Source of the DNA: Thermohalobaculum sp039816045
GTDB taxonomy: Bacteria; Pseudomonadota; Alphaproteobacteria; Rhodobacterales; Rhodobacteraceae
Length of the DNA: 64,000 nt
Assembly: GCA_039816045.1 (NCBI GenBank)
Contig: JBCBYB010000014.1
Span: 48,583 to 112,582 of the forward strand
Direction of reading: 5' to 3'
This document shows positions 1 to 9,077 of this stretch, one piece after another. Both the position numbers and the translations under genes were made by a program. Every line of letters starts with the position of its first letter. Within the stretch, counting starts at the first letter, position 1. The notes beneath the pieces are model-generated. The model was given only the letters and a program-made list of their open reading frames with translations. It did not search any database and was not told where the DNA came from.

Positions 1-1419
1 GCACCCAACAGCGCCTCCGAGCCAAGCTTCCGCGAAAGCGTTGACATCATGTTCAACCAGGCTGTGGCGCTCATGGACCTGCCGGAGGGATTGCCGGAGA
101 AAATCCGGATCTGCAACTCAACCTATGCGGTGCGTTTCGGCGTGAAGCTGCGGGGACGCATCCACACCTTCACCGGCTACCGCTCCGTGCATTCCGAGCA
201 TATGGAGCCGGTGAAGGGCGGCATCCGCTATGCCGACCATGTGAACCAGGACGAGGTCGAGGCGTTGGCCGCGCTCATGACCTACAAGTGCTCTCTGGTC
301 GAGGTGCCCTTCGGCGGCTCCAAGGGCGGGCTCTGCATCAACCCGCGGGAGTGGGAGGCCGATGAGCTGGAGCGGATCACCCGCCGGTTCGCCTATGAGC
401 TGGTCAAGCGCGATCTGATCAACCCATCGCAGAACGTACCGGCGCCGGACATGGGAACCGGCGAGCGCGAAATGGCCTGGATCGCCGACCAGTACAAGCG
501 GATGCACACCACCGATATCGACGGCAATGCCTGCGTCACCGGCAAGCCGCGCAATGCCGGCGGCATCGCGGGGCGTGTGGAGGCCACGGGCCGCGGCGTG
601 CAATACGCGCTGCGGGAGTTCTTCCGCCATCCGGAGGATGTGGCCAAGGCAGGGCTCTCGGGCAGCCTCGAAGGCAAGCGCGTCATCGTCCAGGGCCTTG
701 GGAATGTGGGCTATCACGCGGCCAAGTTCCTCGAGCAGGAGGACGGCTGCAAGATCGTCGGCATCGGCGAGCGGGACGGCGCGGTCCTCAACCCCGACGG
801 GCTGAGTGTGGAGACCGTGCGCGAGCACCTGATGGAGACCGGCGGGGTGAAGGGCTATCCGCGCGGCGCCTATCGCGAGGACGGCGCATCGCTCCTCGAA
901 GAGGACTGCGATATTCTGATCCCGGCAGCGCTGGAGGCGGTGATCAATCTCGGCAACGCCGCCCGGGTGCGTGCGCCGCTGATCATCGAGGCCGCGAACG
1001 GCCCGATCACCGCAGGCGCCAACACCATCCTGCGCGACAAGGGCACGGTTATCATCCCCGACCTCTACGCCAATGCCGGCGGTGTGACGGTGAGCTATTT
1101 CGAGTGGGTGAAGAACCTCAGCCATATCCGCTTTGGCCGGATGCAGCGGCGCCAGGAGGAAAGCCGGCATCAGATGCTGATCGACGAGCTTGAGACTATG
1201 ATCGGCAAACCGGTCTCTGCGAACTTCCGGGAGCGGTATCTGAAGGGCGCAGACGAGCTGCAACTGGTGCGCTCGGGCCTCGATGACACCATGCGGGTGG
1301 CCTATCAGGCGATGCGCGAGGTCTGGCATTCCCGCAATGACGTGCCGGATCTGCGGATCGCAGGATTTATCCTGGCGATTGACCGGGTGGCACAGACCTA
1401 CCAGGCAAAGGGACTCTGA
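1..1419 (+). CDS. Glu/Leu/Phe/Val dehydrogenase (glutamate dehydrogenase type), 5'-truncated by window edge
   Basis: Oxidative deamination of an amino acid, most likely glutamate to 2-oxoglutarate, with NAD(P). The frame is open from base 1; the first ATG is at 49, but the 16 in-frame codons before it (ending SFRESVDI) look like normal N-terminal sequence of this family, so the true start lies left of the window. Seen: substrate-domain motifs KGGIRYA and GGSKGGL with their lysines, PAPDMGTG with the catalytic-type aspartate, and a Rossmann motif VQGLGNVGYHAA. About 470 visible residues fit the usual 450-480. It is followed by a GC-rich hairpin and a minus-strand gene, so it ends its transcription unit. 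The exact amino-acid preference (Glu against Leu/Val/Phe) cannot be decided by eye; the GYRSVHSEHMEPVKGG segment favours glutamate. Confidence 0.93.
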   Translation, partial: APNSASEPSFRESVDIMFNQAVALMDLPEGLPEKIRICNSTYAVRFGVKLRGRIHTFTGYRSVHSEHMEPVKGGIRYADHVNQDEVEALAALMTYKCSLVEVPFGGSKGGLCINPREWEADELERITRRFAYELVKRDLINPSQNVPAPDMGTGEREMAWIADQYKRMHTTDIDGNACVTGKPRNAGGIAGRVEATGRGVQYALREFFRHPEDVAKAGLSGSLEGKRVIVQGLGNVGYHAAKFLEQEDGCKIVGIGERDGAVLNPDGLSVETVREHLMETGGVKGYPRGAYREDGASLLEEDCDILIPAALEAVINLGNAARVRAPLIIEAANGPITAGANTILRDKGTVIIPDLYANAGGVTVSYFEWVKNLSHIRFGRMQRRQEESRHQMLIDELETMIGKPVSANFRERYLKGADELQLVRSGLDDTMRVAYQAMREVWHSRNDVPDLRIAGFILAIDRVAQTYQAKGL

Positions 1420-1445
1420 GCACGGCCTGAGCCAGCAGCCGATGC

Positions 1446-1468
1446 GGCCCGCCGGCGCCGGGCCTCTT
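1446..1468 (+). terminator. Possible terminator hairpin after the dehydrogenase gene
   Basis: A 6-bp inverted repeat, GGCCCG (1446-1451) and CGGGCC (1459-1464), with a 7-nt loop, is followed by TCTTC. It lies 27 bases after the dehydrogenase stop codon, between convergent genes. The U-tract is poor, so this is a weak call from position and symmetry. Confidence 0.3.
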
Positions 1469-1638
1469 CAGAGCGCCGCGACAGATCGTGCGCCCCTTGC
1501 GCTGTCATGCTCGCGGCGCGGGGCTCCGTCGCGCCGGTTGCCCCGGGGCCCGGGTCCAGCCAAGTGCTTCGGGTGAAGGCCGCCGCGAGCGGACGGGGTG
1601 AGCTTGGTGCCCCGGTGGACGCGGCGCGCGGTCGCGTC

Positions 1639-2868
1639 TCAGGCCGGCTGGGGCAAGGTCTGTGCGGACAGATCCGCGGCGAACCGCGCGAGGCGACCGA
1701 GCGCTTCGGTCAGCGGCTCCTCCGGCACAGTGAGCGCTACGCGCACGTGACCCGCCGCCGCCTCGCCAAAGCTCTCGCCCGGCATCACCGCGATGCCTGT
1801 CTCCTCGAGCAGCCGCGTCGCGAAACCAGTGCCTGAAAGCCCGGTCGCCCGCACATCGAGGAGGAGATACATGCCACCCTGGGGCGGGCTCACCCGGATC
1901 GGACCGCCAGCCGCCGCGAGCGCTGCAAGGCCAGCCGCGCGCCGCGTGCGGTAGCGGGTGACGATCTCGGCCTCCGCCGGGCAGTCCGCGGCGAGACCAG
2001 CCAGCACCGCATCCTGCACGAACCCCGGCAAACCGTAGCTCGTGGCGATCGCGAGGTCCCAGAGCCGGGCCGCCACGGGCTCGGGCGCCACGGCCCAGCC
2101 GAGACGGAAGCCTGTCACACCAAGCGCCTTGGAGGCCGAGTTCACCACGATCACCCGGTCCGCCATCCCCGGCAGATCGCGCGGGCTGAGATGGCTGCCC
2201 TCCCAGACCTGGCTGTCGTAGACCTCGTCAGAGATCAGCCACAGCCCGCGCCTCTGGCAGAGCTCCGCCAGCGCCGTAAGCGCCTCGGGGGTATAGACCG
2301 CACCCGTCGGGTTGTTCGGCGTGTTGATCAGGATCGCCCGGGTATCGGGCTCGAGCGCCGCTTCGATCGCCGCAGCGTTCGGCTGAAACCCGCCCTCGGC
2401 AGGGCAAGCCACCGCAATCGCCCGACCGCCGGCTGCCCGTACCGTCTGGGCATAGGTCGCATAGTACGGATCGAGCACAACACAGCTCTCACCCGCGTCC
2501 ATCACCGCCATCATCGCCGCGAAGAGCCCGGCCTGACCGCCCGCAGACACCGCGACGTTGTCGACCCCTGCCGGCACCGCTGTGCGCGCCGTGACCCGCG
2601 CGGCGATGGCCTCACGGAGCGCGCGCACCCCTTCGACCGGGGTATAGCCCGTATGACCGCCTCGGGCGCTGTCGCAGAGCGCGTCGAGAAGGCGCCCATG
2701 CGGCGGCACGTCATGGTCGCCGATGGTCAGCTGCGTGACCCGTTTGCCCTCGGCGATCATCGCCCTGGACATGTAGTAGATCTCCCAGCCGTCGGCGCCG
2801 CCGCCCACGACCTCTTCGATCCGGCGCGAGAGCCGCACCGGGGCAAGGGTCACGCCGTTGGCGCTCAT
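1639..2868 (-). CDS. Class I/II pyridoxal-phosphate aminotransferase
   Basis: A fold-type I PLP aminotransferase of 409 residues, the normal family length. Seen: TPNNPTG at about 183-189, SDEVY at 213-217, and the PLP-lysine motif NSASK with K247, followed by GFRLGW with the phosphate-binding arginine. It transfers an amino group between an amino acid and a 2-oxoacid in the cytoplasm; the substrate cannot be told from sequence. Its ATG overlaps the stop of the upstream DegP-type protease gene (ATGA), so it is translationally coupled and sits last in the hflK-hflC-DUF2065-protease operon. That pairing is probably positional rather than functional. Confidence 0.92.
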   Translation of the reverse strand: MSANGVTLAPVRLSRRIEEVVGGGADGWEIYYMSRAMIAEGKRVTQLTIGDHDVPPHGRLLDALCDSARGGHTGYTPVEGVRALREAIAARVTARTAVPAGVDNVAVSAGGQAGLFAAMMAVMDAGESCVVLDPYYATYAQTVRAAGGRAIAVACPAEGGFQPNAAAIEAALEPDTRAILINTPNNPTGAVYTPEALTALAELCQRRGLWLISDEVYDSQVWEGSHLSPRDLPGMADRVIVVNSASKALGVTGFRLGWAVAPEPVAARLWDLAIATSYGLPGFVQDAVLAGLAADCPAEAEIVTRYRTRRAAGLAALAAAGGPIRVSPPQGGMYLLLDVRATGLSGTGFATRLLEETGIAVMPGESFGEAAAGHVRVALTVPEEPLTEALGRLARFAADLSAQTLPQPA

Positions 2869-4328
2869 TCCCCGACCGCCAGAGGCACGAAGCGCAGATC
2901 CTCACCGGACTGCACCAGCAGCAGAACCTGCGCACGGCCCGCAGCGCGCGCCTCGTCGATGCTGTCGGCGACCTGATCGGGGTCGGTCACGGGCTCCTGT
3001 CCGATCTCGACGATCACATCGCCTGCGGTGATCCCCTTTTCGGCTGCGGCCCCGCCCTCGGTGACCGCGGTGACCAACACGCCCGTCACCGCCTCGCCGA
3101 GGCTGTGCTCGGCGCGGCCCGCATCGGTGATCGGGGCAAGCGAGAGACCCACGGCATCGAGCTCGGTCGGCTCCGGCGCAGGCTCAGTGACGGTTTCCGG
3201 GTCAATCGCGGCGACCGCCTCCTGCCCCTCGAGCCGGCCGAGCTTGACCCGCACGGTTTGGGTCTTGCCCTTGCGGAACAGCAGGACGCGGACGGTCTTG
3301 CCCACCGGCGTCTCGGCCACCATTCGGGGCAGATCGCGCATGGTCTCAACCTCGCGCCCGTCGAACTGCAGGATCACGTCGCCCGCCTGGATGCCGCCGG
3401 CCTGAGCCGGGCCTTCATCCGTCACGCTCGCGACCAAAGCGCCCGACGCTTCTTCGAGACCAAGCGCCTCGGACATCTCGTCGTTCACCTCCTGGATGCG
3501 CACGCCGAGCCAGCCGCGGCGGGTCTCGCCGAACTCCTTCAGCTGGCCGACGACGTTCGCCGCAAGATTCGAGGGCACCGCGAACCCGATGCCGATGGAC
3601 CCGCCAGAGGGGGAGATGATGGCGGTGTTCACGCCGATCACCTGGCCGTCGAGGTTGAACAGAGGCCCGCCCGAGTTGCCGCGGTTGATCGCCGCGTCGG
3701 TCTGCAGGAAGTCGTCATAGGGACCGGCCTGAATGTCCCGGTTCCGCGCCGAGATGATGCCGGCCGAGACCGAGCCGCCGAGGCCGAAGGGGTTGCCGAT
3801 GGCCAGCACCCAGTCGCCGACGCGGCTGATCTCACTGTCGCCCCAGGGGACGAACGGCAGCGGCGAGGGAGGGTTCACCTTGAGCACCGCGATGTCGGTC
3901 TTATCGTCGGTGCCGATCACCTCGGCCTCTAGCGAGGAGCCGTCGGCGAAGTTCACGGTGACCTGGTCGGCCTCCTCGATCACGTGGTTGTTGGTGACGA
4001 CGAAGCCGTCCGCCGTGATCACGAAGCCCGAGCCGAGCGACTGCACCTGGCGCGGACCGGGCGGGCGGCCGCGCTCGAAGAACTCGCGGAACAGATCGTT
4101 GAAAGGCCCATCCGGCAGCGCCTCGACATCCGGGCGCTCGACCGTCTGGCTGGTGGAGATGTTCACGACCGACGGGCTCAACCGCTCCGCCAGATCGGCG
4201 AAGGACCCCGGCGCGTCGCGCGCCTCGGCGGGGCCCGCGCCCCCGGTCACCACCAGGGCGAGGGCCAAAACCGCGCCCGCCAGACCGCGACGCAGCAGCG
4301 CCCCCTGCACACTCAGTTCCGCACCCAT
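2865..4328 (-). CDS. Do/DegP (HtrA) family periplasmic serine endopeptidase
   Basis: Periplasmic protease/chaperone for misfolded envelope proteins. I start it at the ATG at 4328 (487 aa): GGAGGG stands 9 bases upstream and the next residues give a signal peptide (RR, then a hydrophobic run to about residue 35). The open frame runs 33 codons further up, but that part overlaps the DUF2065 gene. Catalytic triad His115 (TNNHV), Asp145 (KTDIAVLK) and Ser219 (GNSGGP). Two PDZ domains follow at roughly 280-370 and 395-485, as in DegP/DegQ. The neighbours hflK and hflC control FtsH, so the cluster is an envelope protein-quality module, an arrangement common in alphaproteobacteria. Confidence 0.95.
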   Translation of the reverse strand: MGAELSVQGALLRRGLAGAVLALALVVTGGAGPAEARDAPGSFADLAERLSPSVVNISTSQTVERPDVEALPDGPFNDLFREFFERGRPPGPRQVQSLGSGFVITADGFVVTNNHVIEEADQVTVNFADGSSLEAEVIGTDDKTDIAVLKVNPPSPLPFVPWGDSEISRVGDWVLAIGNPFGLGGSVSAGIISARNRDIQAGPYDDFLQTDAAINRGNSGGPLFNLDGQVIGVNTAIISPSGGSIGIGFAVPSNLAANVVGQLKEFGETRRGWLGVRIQEVNDEMSEALGLEEASGALVASVTDEGPAQAGGIQAGDVILQFDGREVETMRDLPRMVAETPVGKTVRVLLFRKGKTQTVRVKLGRLEGQEAVAAIDPETVTEPAPEPTELDAVGLSLAPITDAGRAEHSLGEAVTGVLVTAVTEGGAAAEKGITAGDVIVEIGQEPVTDPDQVADSIDEARAAGRAQVLLLVQSGEDLRFVPLAVGE

Positions 4329-4366
4329 GGCTCTTCGCCCTCCGTTGTTCGTCCGCGCGCCCTGCC

Positions 4367-4564
4367 TCAACCTCGCAGCAAGAGATAGGCCAGGGTGCCG
4401 ATCCCTGCCAAGGCCAGACCGCCCCACCTCACCCTTTCGGGATCGATCTCGGCCATCTGCGCGAGCAGGTCGTGGATCCGACGCGACATCAGCGCCAGCA
4501 CCAGCCCCTCTACCACCGCCACGAGGGCGAGTGCGGCCAACAGATCGCCAAGCGCTCCTGACAT
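4367..4564 (-). CDS. DUF2065 small membrane protein
   Basis: A 65-residue protein with two hydrophobic segments (about 6-26 and 44-62) around a charged connector, matching the small DUF2065 family often found next to hflK/hflC. No function is known to me. The start is ambiguous. ATG 4564 gives the usual family length. A GTG at 4603 overlaps the hflC stop as GTGA and would add 13 residues (charged, unlike the family), and it could be real through translational coupling. The gene lies between hflC and the DegP-type protease on the same strand. Confidence 0.75.
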   Translation of the reverse strand: MSGALGDLLAALALVAVVEGLVLALMSRRIHDLLAQMAEIDPERVRWGGLALAGIGTLAYLLLRG

Positions 4565-4599
4565 GCCGTGTCGTTCAGAGCGCCCGCGACCGGCCGCGA

Positions 4600-5571
4600 T
4601 CACTGTGCCGGCAGCCCGCCATCATTCTTCAAGTACTCGAAGAACTCGCTGTCCGGGCTGATGACCATCGTGGAGTTCTGCCCTTGCAGCGCACGCTCAT
4701 AGGCGCGCAGACTGCGATAGAAGGCGAAGAACTCCGGGTCCTGCCCAAATGCCGCGGCGTAGATGCGGTTCCGCTCACCATCGGCCTCACCGCGGATCTC
4801 CTCGGCCTGGCGCTGCGCGTCCGAGACAAGCTCCACCGCCTCACGTTCGGCGGTCGCGCGGACCTCCTGAGCACGCTCCTGGCCGCGGGCCCGTTCGTCT
4901 GCCGCTTCCCGCTCACGCTCGGCGCGCATACGGTTGAAGGTGGCGTCCAAGTTCTCGTCCGGCAGGTCGGCGCGTTTGATCCGCACATCGACCATAAGCA
5001 CGCCGAGCGACAGCGCCTCGGCCCGCACCACATCGGTGATGCGCTGCATGAGCTGCGTCCGCTCCGCCGAGAGCACCGCATCCGACGGCACCGAACCGAG
5101 CACCTGACGAAGCGCTGCGTTCAGGATCCGCTCGAGCCGCGGCAGCGCGGCAAACTCCGACTGCACGGCGCGGCGGAACTGCACCGGATCAACGATCCGC
5201 CAGCGGGCAAAGGCGTCCACCACCAGGCGGCGCTCGTCGATCGGCGTCACCTCGAGCGGTGCGGTGTCGAGGGCCAGGATCCGGTCCTCATAGTACACCA
5301 CGTCCTGGATCAGCGGGATCTTGAAATAAAGCCCAGGGCCGCTGGCATATTCGATTGCCGGCGCATCCGGGTTGGCCTCGGCCGCCGCGCGCGCCTCGTC
5401 GGCCGCCGCAATCTCGTCCGGCGTCGCAGGGACACCGCGGACCTCGCGCACGACCTCACCGAATTGCAGCACGAGGGCCTGCTGGCGCTCATCGACGATG
5501 AAGATCGACGACAGCACCGCGACCACGACCACCAGGAACAGGCCGACGATGATGGGAAGTTTTCTCAGCAT
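4600..5571 (-). CDS. hflC: HflC, SPFH-domain modulator of the FtsH protease
   Basis: Inner-membrane protein of 323 residues that forms the HflKC cage around FtsH. It has an N-terminal transmembrane segment (about 5-27), then an SPFH/band-7 domain (VDERQQALVLQFGE, later EVTPIDERRLVVDAFARW), then an alanine/glutamate-rich coiled coil (about 200-265) typical of prohibitin-like proteins. Its ATG shares a base with the hflK stop (TGATG), so the pair is translationally coupled. Downstream comes the small DUF2065 gene. Length and layout match known HflC. Confidence 0.95.
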   Translation of the reverse strand: MLRKLPIIVGLFLVVVVAVLSSIFIVDERQQALVLQFGEVVREVRGVPATPDEIAAADEARAAAEANPDAPAIEYASGPGLYFKIPLIQDVVYYEDRILALDTAPLEVTPIDERRLVVDAFARWRIVDPVQFRRAVQSEFAALPRLERILNAALRQVLGSVPSDAVLSAERTQLMQRITDVVRAEALSLGVLMVDVRIKRADLPDENLDATFNRMRAEREREAADERARGQERAQEVRATAEREAVELVSDAQRQAEEIRGEADGERNRIYAAAFGQDPEFFAFYRSLRAYERALQGQNSTMVISPDSEFFEYLKNDGGLPAQ

Positions 5572-6731
5572 CAGTTGGCTCCCCGGCTGGATTGGCGACG
5601 CAGTTCGTTGAGCGGCAGATAGGGCACGACACCCGAGCCACCGCCGCTGCCGTTCGACACGCTGTCATCGATGATGATCTTGTCGACATCGCCGAAGACC
5701 TTCTCCATGGTCTCGAGGAACATACGCTTGCGGGTCACCTCAGGGGCCAGCGCGTACTCCTCGAAGATCGCGACGAAGCGGGCCGCTTCACCTTTGGCGT
5801 CGTTGACCACCTGGGCGCGGTAAGCCTCTGCGTCCTGGAGGATCTGAGCCACCTCACCGCGGGCGTTCGCCAGCGTCTCGTTCGCAAAGGCCTCGGCGCG
5901 TTTCTCGGCGGTGTCGCGGTCCTGCTCGGCGGCTTGGACATCGCGGAAACTGTCGATCACCTCGCTCGGCGGATCGGCCTCGTCGAAGTTCACACGGACG
6001 ATGTTCACACCGGCGGCGTAGCTGTCCATGGTCGCCTGGATCAGCGACTCGACCTCTTCCTGGATGACCTCACGGTCGCGGGCCAGGATCGGTTTGAGCT
6101 CACGCTGACCGATGACCTCGCGCATCGCGGATTCAGCCACGGCGCGGATCGTCGGCTCCGGATCGGCCACGTTGAACAGGAACTGCTCGGGCCGCGTGAT
6201 GTTCCAGACCACCTGGAAGCCGATGTCGACGATGTTCTCGTCCCCGGTCAGCATCAGGCCCTGGTCACCGCGCCCGGCGCCCGGCCCACCGAGGCCGATG
6301 TTCACCTGGTTCTCCCGCGTCACCGGCAGGATGTCATAGGTCACAAGCGGCCAGGGGGCGAAGTTCAAGCCCTCCTCGCCGATCTTGTGGAATTTGCCGA
6401 GGAAGAGTTCCACCGACTGCTCGGACGTGTCGACCCGGTAGATCGACTGCAGCCCCCAGGCCACCACCAAGACGGCCGGGATCGCGATCGGCAGCGCCTT
6501 CTCGAACCAGGTCGGCCCGCGCCGAGGGCCGCGCCCGCCGGGGCCGCCCCCGCGCCCGCCGAGGATCACCCGCAGCTGGTCGCGCCCCTTGCGGATCAGA
6601 TCGTCAAGATCGGGCCCCTGCCCGTCGCCGCCACCGCCCCCGCCGGAGCCGCCTCCCCATGGGTTGCGTCCGCCACCACGGTTGCCGCCCCCCCAGGGGC
6701 CGCCCCCGCCTTGGTTGCTGTTGAAGGGCAT
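5571..6731 (-). CDS. hflK: HflK, SPFH-domain partner of HflC
   Basis: 386 residues from the ATG at 6731, which has an AGGTAGGA ribosome site 6 bases upstream; the open frame above that is not coding. Features in order: a very glycine-rich cytoplasmic tail (about 5-45), a transmembrane segment near 100-120, an SPFH domain (YRVDTSEQSVELFLGKF), and an Ala/Glu-rich helix with ARGEVAQILQDAEAYR. With HflC it encloses FtsH and tunes its degradation of membrane proteins. First gene of the hflK-hflC-DUF2065-protease-aminotransferase operon. The 158-bp gap before gor probably carries the promoter. Confidence 0.95.
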   Translation of the reverse strand: MPFNSNQGGGGPWGGGNRGGGRNPWGGGSGGGGGGDGQGPDLDDLIRKGRDQLRVILGGRGGGPGGRGPRRGPTWFEKALPIAIPAVLVVAWGLQSIYRVDTSEQSVELFLGKFHKIGEEGLNFAPWPLVTYDILPVTRENQVNIGLGGPGAGRGDQGLMLTGDENIVDIGFQVVWNITRPEQFLFNVADPEPTIRAVAESAMREVIGQRELKPILARDREVIQEEVESLIQATMDSYAAGVNIVRVNFDEADPPSEVIDSFRDVQAAEQDRDTAEKRAEAFANETLANARGEVAQILQDAEAYRAQVVNDAKGEAARFVAIFEEYALAPEVTRKRMFLETMEKVFGDVDKIIIDDSVSNGSGGGSGVVPYLPLNELRRQSSRGAN

Positions 6732-6889
6732 GTGTTTCCTACCTCTCGACGTCAACTGCCACGCTGAGCGGGCACAAAAAGGGTGAGGGCCAGAACGCGC
6801 GCGCACCGGCCATCCATCCACAGGTGGGTTGAGGCCCGCCCGCTTCAAGACCTGCGGCGTCACGACCATGGTCGGGGCGCGCCGTGCAT

Positions 6890-8269
6890 TCACGTCCGCG
6901 CAAGCCCGATCGGCGAAGCACCAACCGGGGTCTTCATCGTCACCAGTTCTTCGGCAGCGGTCGGGTGGACGGCGACCGTGCGGTCGAAATCCTCCTTGGT
7001 CGCGCCCATTTTCACCGCGATCCCGGCCAGCTGGATCATCTCGCCCGCGCCGTGTCCCACAATGTGAACCCCCAGCACCGTGCGCGCCTCGCGGGAGACG
7101 ACGAGCTTCATCAGCATCCGCTCCACCCGCTCGGACAGGATCGAGTTCATGGGCCGGAAGGAGGATTTGTAGACCTCGATCTCGCCCTCCGCCGCGGCCT
7201 CTTCCTCGGTCAGCCCCACCGTCCCGATCTCGGGCTGGGTGAACACCGCGGTCGGCACCAGGGCATGGTCAGGCTTGGTCGGGTTGGCGCGGAACACCGT
7301 CTCTGCAAAGGCCGCACCCTCGCGGATCGCGACAGGCGTCAGCGCCAGCCGGTCGGTCACATCGCCCACCGCATAGATCGAGGGCGCCGAGGTCTGGCTA
7401 TACTCATCGACCGCCACGGCCCCGCGCGCGAGCGTCACGCCGGCCTCCTCGAGCCCGAGCCCCGCGGCGTTCGGCCGCCGCCCCGTGGCATAGAGCACCT
7501 GCCCCGCCGGGCAGCGCGCGCCGTCCTTCAAGTGCACCGTCAGCGCGCCCGGCACGCCTTCGATCCGGGCCACATCCGCACCGAGGCGCAGGTCGATCCC
7601 CTTCGCACGCATCTCCTCGGCCACATGGGCGCGCACATCGCCGTCGAAACCGCGCAGGATCTGCTCGCCGCGATAGAGCTGCGTGACCGCAACCCCGAGC
7701 CCCTGCAGGATGCAGGCGAACTCGCAGGCGATGTAGCCACCGCCGACCACCACCGCGCGCTCCGGCAGCTTGGCGATGTCGAAGATCTCGTTCGAGGTGA
7801 TCGCGTGCTCCGCTCCCTCGATCTCGGGCACAAAGGGTGCGCCGCCGGTGGCGATCAGCACATGCTTGGCGCTCACCACCCGGTCCTCGGCGATCAAACG
7901 CACCTCATGGGGGCTCTCCAGCACCGCGCGGCTGTGGAAGATCTCGCAACCCGCGCTGTCGAGGTTGCGCTCATAGATCCCCTCGAGCCGGGTGATCTCG
8001 GCCTCCTTGGCCTCGCGCATGCGGCCCCAGTCGAAGTGGGTCTCGCCGACCTCCCAGCCATAGCCCTTGGCGTCCTCGAAGGTCTCGGCATAGTGCGAGG
8101 CATAGACCAGCAGCTTCTTCGGCACGCAGCCCCGGATCACACAGGTCCCGCCATAGCGGAACTCCTCGGCCACTGCGACCTTAGCCCCCGCCTGCGCCGA
8201 CATCCTCGCCGCCCGAACGCCGCCTGAGCCACCGCCGATGACGAAAAGGTCGTAGTCGAAGGCTGCCAT
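6890..8269 (-). CDS. gor: Glutathione-disulfide reductase
   Basis: NADPH-dependent flavoprotein that regenerates glutathione. 459 residues. FAD motif VIGGGSGGVRAAR at the N-terminus, redox disulfide GGTCVIRGCVPKK (C43, C48), a central NADPH-binding GGGYIACEFA, and the C-terminal HPTAAEE with H435/E440, the proton-relay pair. The RGCVPKK form marks glutathione reductase rather than dihydrolipoamide dehydrogenase or mercuric reductase. It lies downstream of the methyltransferase and rpiA on the same strand with a 110-bp gap, so it may have its own promoter. Confidence 0.95.
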   Translation of the reverse strand: MAAFDYDLFVIGGGSGGVRAARMSAQAGAKVAVAEEFRYGGTCVIRGCVPKKLLVYASHYAETFEDAKGYGWEVGETHFDWGRMREAKEAEITRLEGIYERNLDSAGCEIFHSRAVLESPHEVRLIAEDRVVSAKHVLIATGGAPFVPEIEGAEHAITSNEIFDIAKLPERAVVVGGGYIACEFACILQGLGVAVTQLYRGEQILRGFDGDVRAHVAEEMRAKGIDLRLGADVARIEGVPGALTVHLKDGARCPAGQVLYATGRRPNAAGLGLEEAGVTLARGAVAVDEYSQTSAPSIYAVGDVTDRLALTPVAIREGAAFAETVFRANPTKPDHALVPTAVFTQPEIGTVGLTEEEAAAEGEIEVYKSSFRPMNSILSERVERMLMKLVVSREARTVLGVHIVGHGAGEMIQLAGIAVKMGATKEDFDRTVAVHPTAAEELVTMKTPVGASPIGLART

Positions 8270-8379
8270 GTGGTGCTCCGTGTTGCCGCGTGCGTCTGGA
8301 CGCCCCGCCTTCTACGGTCGCGGGCGCAGGGGCTCAACCCCACCGGACCGATTTTGGAGAAGCGTACCGGCTTGAAACC

Positions 8380-9075
8380 TCAGCCGGGGAGGCGCCGGAT
8401 CGTCCCGTCGGGCAGCCCGAGGATCGCGGCGGAGGCGAGCCCAGTGAAGAGCCCGGTCTCGACCACCCCCGGCAGGGCATTGAGGTCGCGATCAAGCGCC
8501 GCCGGGTCCGGGATCCGACCGAGCGACAGGTCAAGCAGCAGGTTGCCCTCGTCGGTCACATAGGGTGCGCCGTCCCGCATCCTGAGCGCGATCGGGGGCG
8601 CGTCATAGCCCTGATCCGCCAGGAGATCCGCAACCCGCGTCTGGGTGGTCTGCCAGCCAAAGCGGACAATCTCGACCGGCAGCTTAAAGGCGCCGAGCTC
8701 TACCACCTCTTTCGTGGCATCGGCGATCACCAGCATCCGCGCCGAGCAGGCCGCCACGATCTTCTCCTGGAGAAGCGCGCCACCCGCCCCTTTGATCAGC
8801 GACAGATCCGGTGCGATCTCATCCGCCCCATCGATCGTCAGGTCGAGCCGCGGGGTATCCTCAAGGGTGGAGAGCGGAATGCCCAGCCCCTTCGCCTGCG
8901 CTTCGGTCACCGACGAGGTGGTGACACAGATCACCGTGAGCCCCGCGGCCACCCGCTCGGCCAGCGCATCCACCATCAGCGCCGCCGTGGAGCCCGTGCC
9001 GAGGCCGAGCGCCATGCCGTCTTCGACCTCCGCGACCGCCGCCTTGGCCGCGGCAAGTTTCCCGGGATCAACCAT
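8380..9075 (-). CDS. rpiA: Ribose-5-phosphate isomerase A
   Basis: Interconverts ribose-5-phosphate and ribulose-5-phosphate in the pentose phosphate and Calvin cycles. Seen: GLGTGSTA near the N-terminus, DLTIDGADEI with catalytic-type aspartates, and KGAGGALLQEKI with the catalytic glutamate and lysine. The length (231 aa) is normal. I prefer the ATG at 9075 over a GTG two codons earlier because GAGAGG stands 8 bases before the ATG but only 2 before the GTG. The start lies 2 bases after the methyltransferase stop, so the two genes are cotranscribed. Confidence 0.95.
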   Translation of the reverse strand: MVDPGKLAAAKAAVAEVEDGMALGLGTGSTAALMVDALAERVAAGLTVICVTTSSVTEAQAKGLGIPLSTLEDTPRLDLTIDGADEIAPDLSLIKGAGGALLQEKIVAACSARMLVIADATKEVVELGAFKLPVEIVRFGWQTTQTRVADLLADQGYDAPPIALRMRDGAPYVTDEGNLLLDLSLGRIPDPAALDRDLNALPGVVETGLFTGLASAAILGLPDGTIRRLPG

Positions 9076-9077
9076 GG

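Noticed and set aside
118..1329. 403-codon minus-strand frame opposite the dehydrogenase
   Set aside because: Arg/His/Leu-rich shadow of a conserved plus-strand enzyme; no family motifs.
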